DNA of 7,031 nt from CAZLLV01 sp964560325 (lineage in GTDB: Bacteria; Acidobacteriota; Thermoanaerobaculia; Multivoradales; DATKCC01): NCBI GenBank assembly GCA_964560325.1, contig CAZLLV010000126.1, forward strand, positions 1 to 7,031, given 5' to 3'. This document shows, piece by piece, positions 5,177-7,031 of the stretch. The position numbers and the translations under genes are program-made. Every line of letters begins with the position of its first letter. Position 1 is the stretch's first letter. Below the pieces are notes generated by a model. That model was given only the letters and a program-made list of their open reading frames with translations. It had not been told where the DNA came from and did not search any database.

Positions 5177-7031
5177 GGCGCCCGGCGTCGGCCGCTACGC
5201 CCACCGCCTCGACCCGGCTGCCGGGCGGCAGGTCGAGGTAGAGGAAGTAGCGGTCGGGGCGCGGCAGCTCGACCCGCCCGAATCCGCCGACGAGTTGCGC
5301 GCGGCCGACCTCGGCGCCGTCGCGGGTGCGCACCACCACCTCCCCGGTCCCGGCCACCTCTCCGCGCGCCCGCACCCGGAAGCCGCCGGCGTCGAGCCAC
5401 TCCCTGGCGAGCAGCCACTGGCTCTCGTCGAAGACCGTCACGACGCCCGGCTCCCGGCGCAGCATGCGGCCGTCCGGCACGAACAGCTCCTCGGCCCCGA
5501 ACAGCCGCGCCCGCCGGACCGGCGCGTCGCCCGGCGGCACCGCGTAGAGGCGCAGACCCGGACCGCGCCGCGTCCGGCTGCCCGGGAAGCGCGCCACCAG
5601 TGGGAAGTCGCGGAAGATCGCGCGGTACCTCTCGCGCATTTCGAGCTCTCGCTCGGTCGCGTTGCCCTGTTCGGAGAAGAAGCGGCGGTGGGCGCCGGTC
5701 GAGACCAGCACGAAGTCGTAGCCGGCCGGCGCGATCGCCTCGACCGGCATCGCGGCGACGAAGCGCTGCCCGCGCCGGCGCGCCGCGTCGTACTCGCCCG
5801 GATCGAAGTCGGGCGTGTACGCCTCGCGCAGGATCGACGCCCCCCGCGGCACGTTCTCCCGCACCCATTCCCGCGCCACCACCCGCGTTCCGGGCCGCGC
5901 GAGCCCGATCTCCTGGTAGACGGTCCGGACCACCGGCGGGGCGAGGAGGAGAGCCCCGGCGATGACCGAGCCGAGCGCCGCCCAGGCCGGGACCGGTCCG
6001 CCGGGAGCGGCCGTCCGCCGCCGCGCGCGCGCCACGCCGCTCGCCAGGAGCGCCGCGAGCCCGGCACCCACGAGCGCCGCGAGCGGCGGCAGCGCCGGGT
6101 AGAGGTTGCGCGCCACCACCACGTCGAGCGAGCAGATCAGGGCGAGGTAGAGGGCGGGGAACGGCAGTAGCGCCACCAGCCTGCGCCGCCCGGCGGCCGG
6201 GAGGAGCGCCAGCCCGGCGGCCCCGGCGAGGAGCGCCGGCAGGCCGAAGCTCCAGGCGAGCTGCCCCCCGTACCAGAGCGTGGCGCTCGGCGGCACGGCG
6301 CCGAACCACCCCTCGCCGCCGTACTGGCCGGAGCCGAAGAAGAGGCTCCGCCGGCCGGCGAAGGCCTCCGCCGGGTAGGCGAGGAGCCCCGGATTGGTCG
6401 CGAGAAAGACCGTGATCGCCGATGCCGCGGCCACGGCCAGCCCCCAGGCGCTCCCCCGCGCCGCGCCTCCCTCGATCCGCAGGAACCGCCGACCCAATGG
6501 GACGCGCAGCAGCAGCCAGACCGCGGCCGGCGCCACCGCCACCAGGCCGGCCGGGTACTTCGCCGCCGCGGCGAGCCCGGCGGCCGCCCCGGCCAGGGCG
6601 TAGCGCCCCAGGCTCTCGCGGTCGACGAGGCGCACCGTCGCCGCCAGGCAGAGGGCGGCGAAGAAGGCGGAGGGCACGTCGCAGATCGCGAGGTGCGAGC
6701 CGTCGTTGTAGAGCGGCGAGACGACGATCAGGAGCCCGGCGAGCGCACCGCTCCACGCGGCCCGCGCCCCATCGCCCTCGCGACCGCCCCCGCCCCGTCC
6801 GAGCCAGCGGCCGAGCGCGTGGACCGGCAGCACCGTGAGCGCGCCGAGGAGCGCCACGACGCTGCGCAGGAGCATCCGTCGCGTCCCCTCCCCCGGCTCC
6901 AGCCCGTAGAGGAGCCCGAACGCCCCGGTCACCGCGCCCCGGAAGAGCCGGCCGGCCCAGAGCGCGAAGGCGTCGAGGTAGTAGAGGAGGTGCGGGTAGA
7001 CGAAGTCGCGCTGGAGCACCCGGCCGCGGTT
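5163..7031 (-). CDS. GT-C membrane glycosyltransferase, GT39/PMT-like, N-terminus missing
   Basis: Partial polytopic glycosyltransferase of the ArnT/PMT-like superfamily, 622 residues visible to the stop and open at the right edge. Such enzymes transfer a sugar from a polyprenyl-phosphate donor on the outer face of the cytoplasmic membrane. Counting from the first visible residue, FVYPHLLYYLDAF (10-22) matches the family's loop after TM1. SHLAICDVPSAFF (112-124) carries the typical H...DVP motif. GLAAAAKYPAGL (152-163) and ARNLYPALPPLAAL (307-320) are also family signatures. Several hydrophobic helices span about 55-370. From about 375 on, the protein is soluble, including REAYTPDF (402-409) and a strand-rich tail at about 530-612. 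TM1 and its acidic catalytic motif lie beyond the window. A GTG at 7019 is in frame but falls after conserved sequence, so it is an internal Val, not the start. The gene converges on the GT4 pair and so is transcribed separately. Family confident; substrate unknown. Confidence 0.9.
   Translation of the reverse strand, partial: NRGRVLQRDFVYPHLLYYLDAFALWAGRLFRGAVTGAFGLLYGLEPGEGTRRMLLRSVVALLGALTVLPVHALGRWLGRGGGGREGDGARAAWSGALAGLLIVVSPLYNDGSHLAICDVPSAFFAALCLAATVRLVDRESLGRYALAGAAAGLAAAAKYPAGLVAVAPAAVWLLLRVPLGRRFLRIEGGAARGSAWGLAVAAASAITVFLATNPGLLAYPAEAFAGRRSLFFGSGQYGGEGWFGAVPPSATLWYGGQLAWSFGLPALLAGAAGLALLPAAGRRRLVALLPFPALYLALICSLDVVVARNLYPALPPLAALVGAGLAALLASGVARARRRTAAPGGPVPAWAALGSVIAGALLLAPPVVRTVYQEIGLARPGTRVVAREWVRENVPRGASILREAYTPDFDPGEYDAARRRGQRFVAAMPVEAIAPAGYDFVLVSTGAHRRFFSEQGNATERELEMRERYRAIFRDFPLVARFPGSRTRRGPGLRLYAVPPGDAPVRRARLFGAEELFVPDGRMLRREPGVVTVFDESQWLLAREWLDAGGFRVRARGEVAGTGEVVVRTRDGAEVGRAQLVGGFGRVELPRPDRYFLYLDLPPGSRVEAVGVAADAGRPTRP

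Noticed and set aside
5164..5183. Intrinsic terminator at the convergent junction
   Set aside because: The palindromes leave little or no loop and are not followed by a T-run on either strand.
7017..7019. GTG as the start of the GT39-like gene
   Set aside because: It lies just before the conserved YP loop that follows TM1 in the family. Using it would remove TM1 and the acidic motif, and the frame stays open to the window edge.

Overview
The window is very GC-rich DNA (about three quarters G+C by eye) and almost entirely coding. Five genes fill it, and the only intergenic gap is about 25 bp. Base composition, gene density and the protein families suggest a high-GC, possibly Gram-negative-type bacterium such as an acidobacterium or myxobacterium known mainly from environmental genomes. 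That placement is a weak inference, because there is no rRNA or marker gene here. No tRNA, rRNA, mobile element, CRISPR array or long repeat was seen.

Layout. (1) Positions 1-2707, minus strand: a two-gene unit. A multi-spanning membrane protein (890-2707) is followed by an alkaline-phosphatase-superfamily 'sulfatase-like' protein (start 893, running off the left edge). The two are joined by a TTGA stop/start overlap. (2) Positions 2733-5176, plus strand: two consecutive GT-B fold, family 4 glycosyltransferases joined by a TGATG stop/start overlap. (3) Positions 5163-7031, minus strand: a GT-C fold (GT39/PMT-like) membrane glycosyltransferase whose N-terminus lies beyond the right edge. It converges on the second GT4 gene with a 14-bp overlap of the two 3' ends.

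How it may work together (inference). Two cytoplasmic GT4 enzymes would build a glycan from nucleotide sugars, probably on a lipid carrier. The two polytopic membrane proteins (one clear GT-C, one GT-C-like) would act at or outside the membrane with lipid-linked sugars. The exported AlkP-superfamily protein would add, move or remove a charged substituent such as a phosphate ester. This fits a cell-surface polysaccharide or glycolipid locus. No flippase, polymerase, sugar-nucleotide synthesis gene or export gene is visible, so the product cannot be named.

Most notable details. The 'sulfatase' has Thr where a true sulfatase has the formylglycine-forming Cys/Ser. The short divergent gap holds a single symmetrical TAGGATA patch that could serve as the -10 element in both directions, with very short or absent leaders. 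I do not see a clearly new biological system; the window reads as a compact glycan-assembly neighbourhood with some unusual details.
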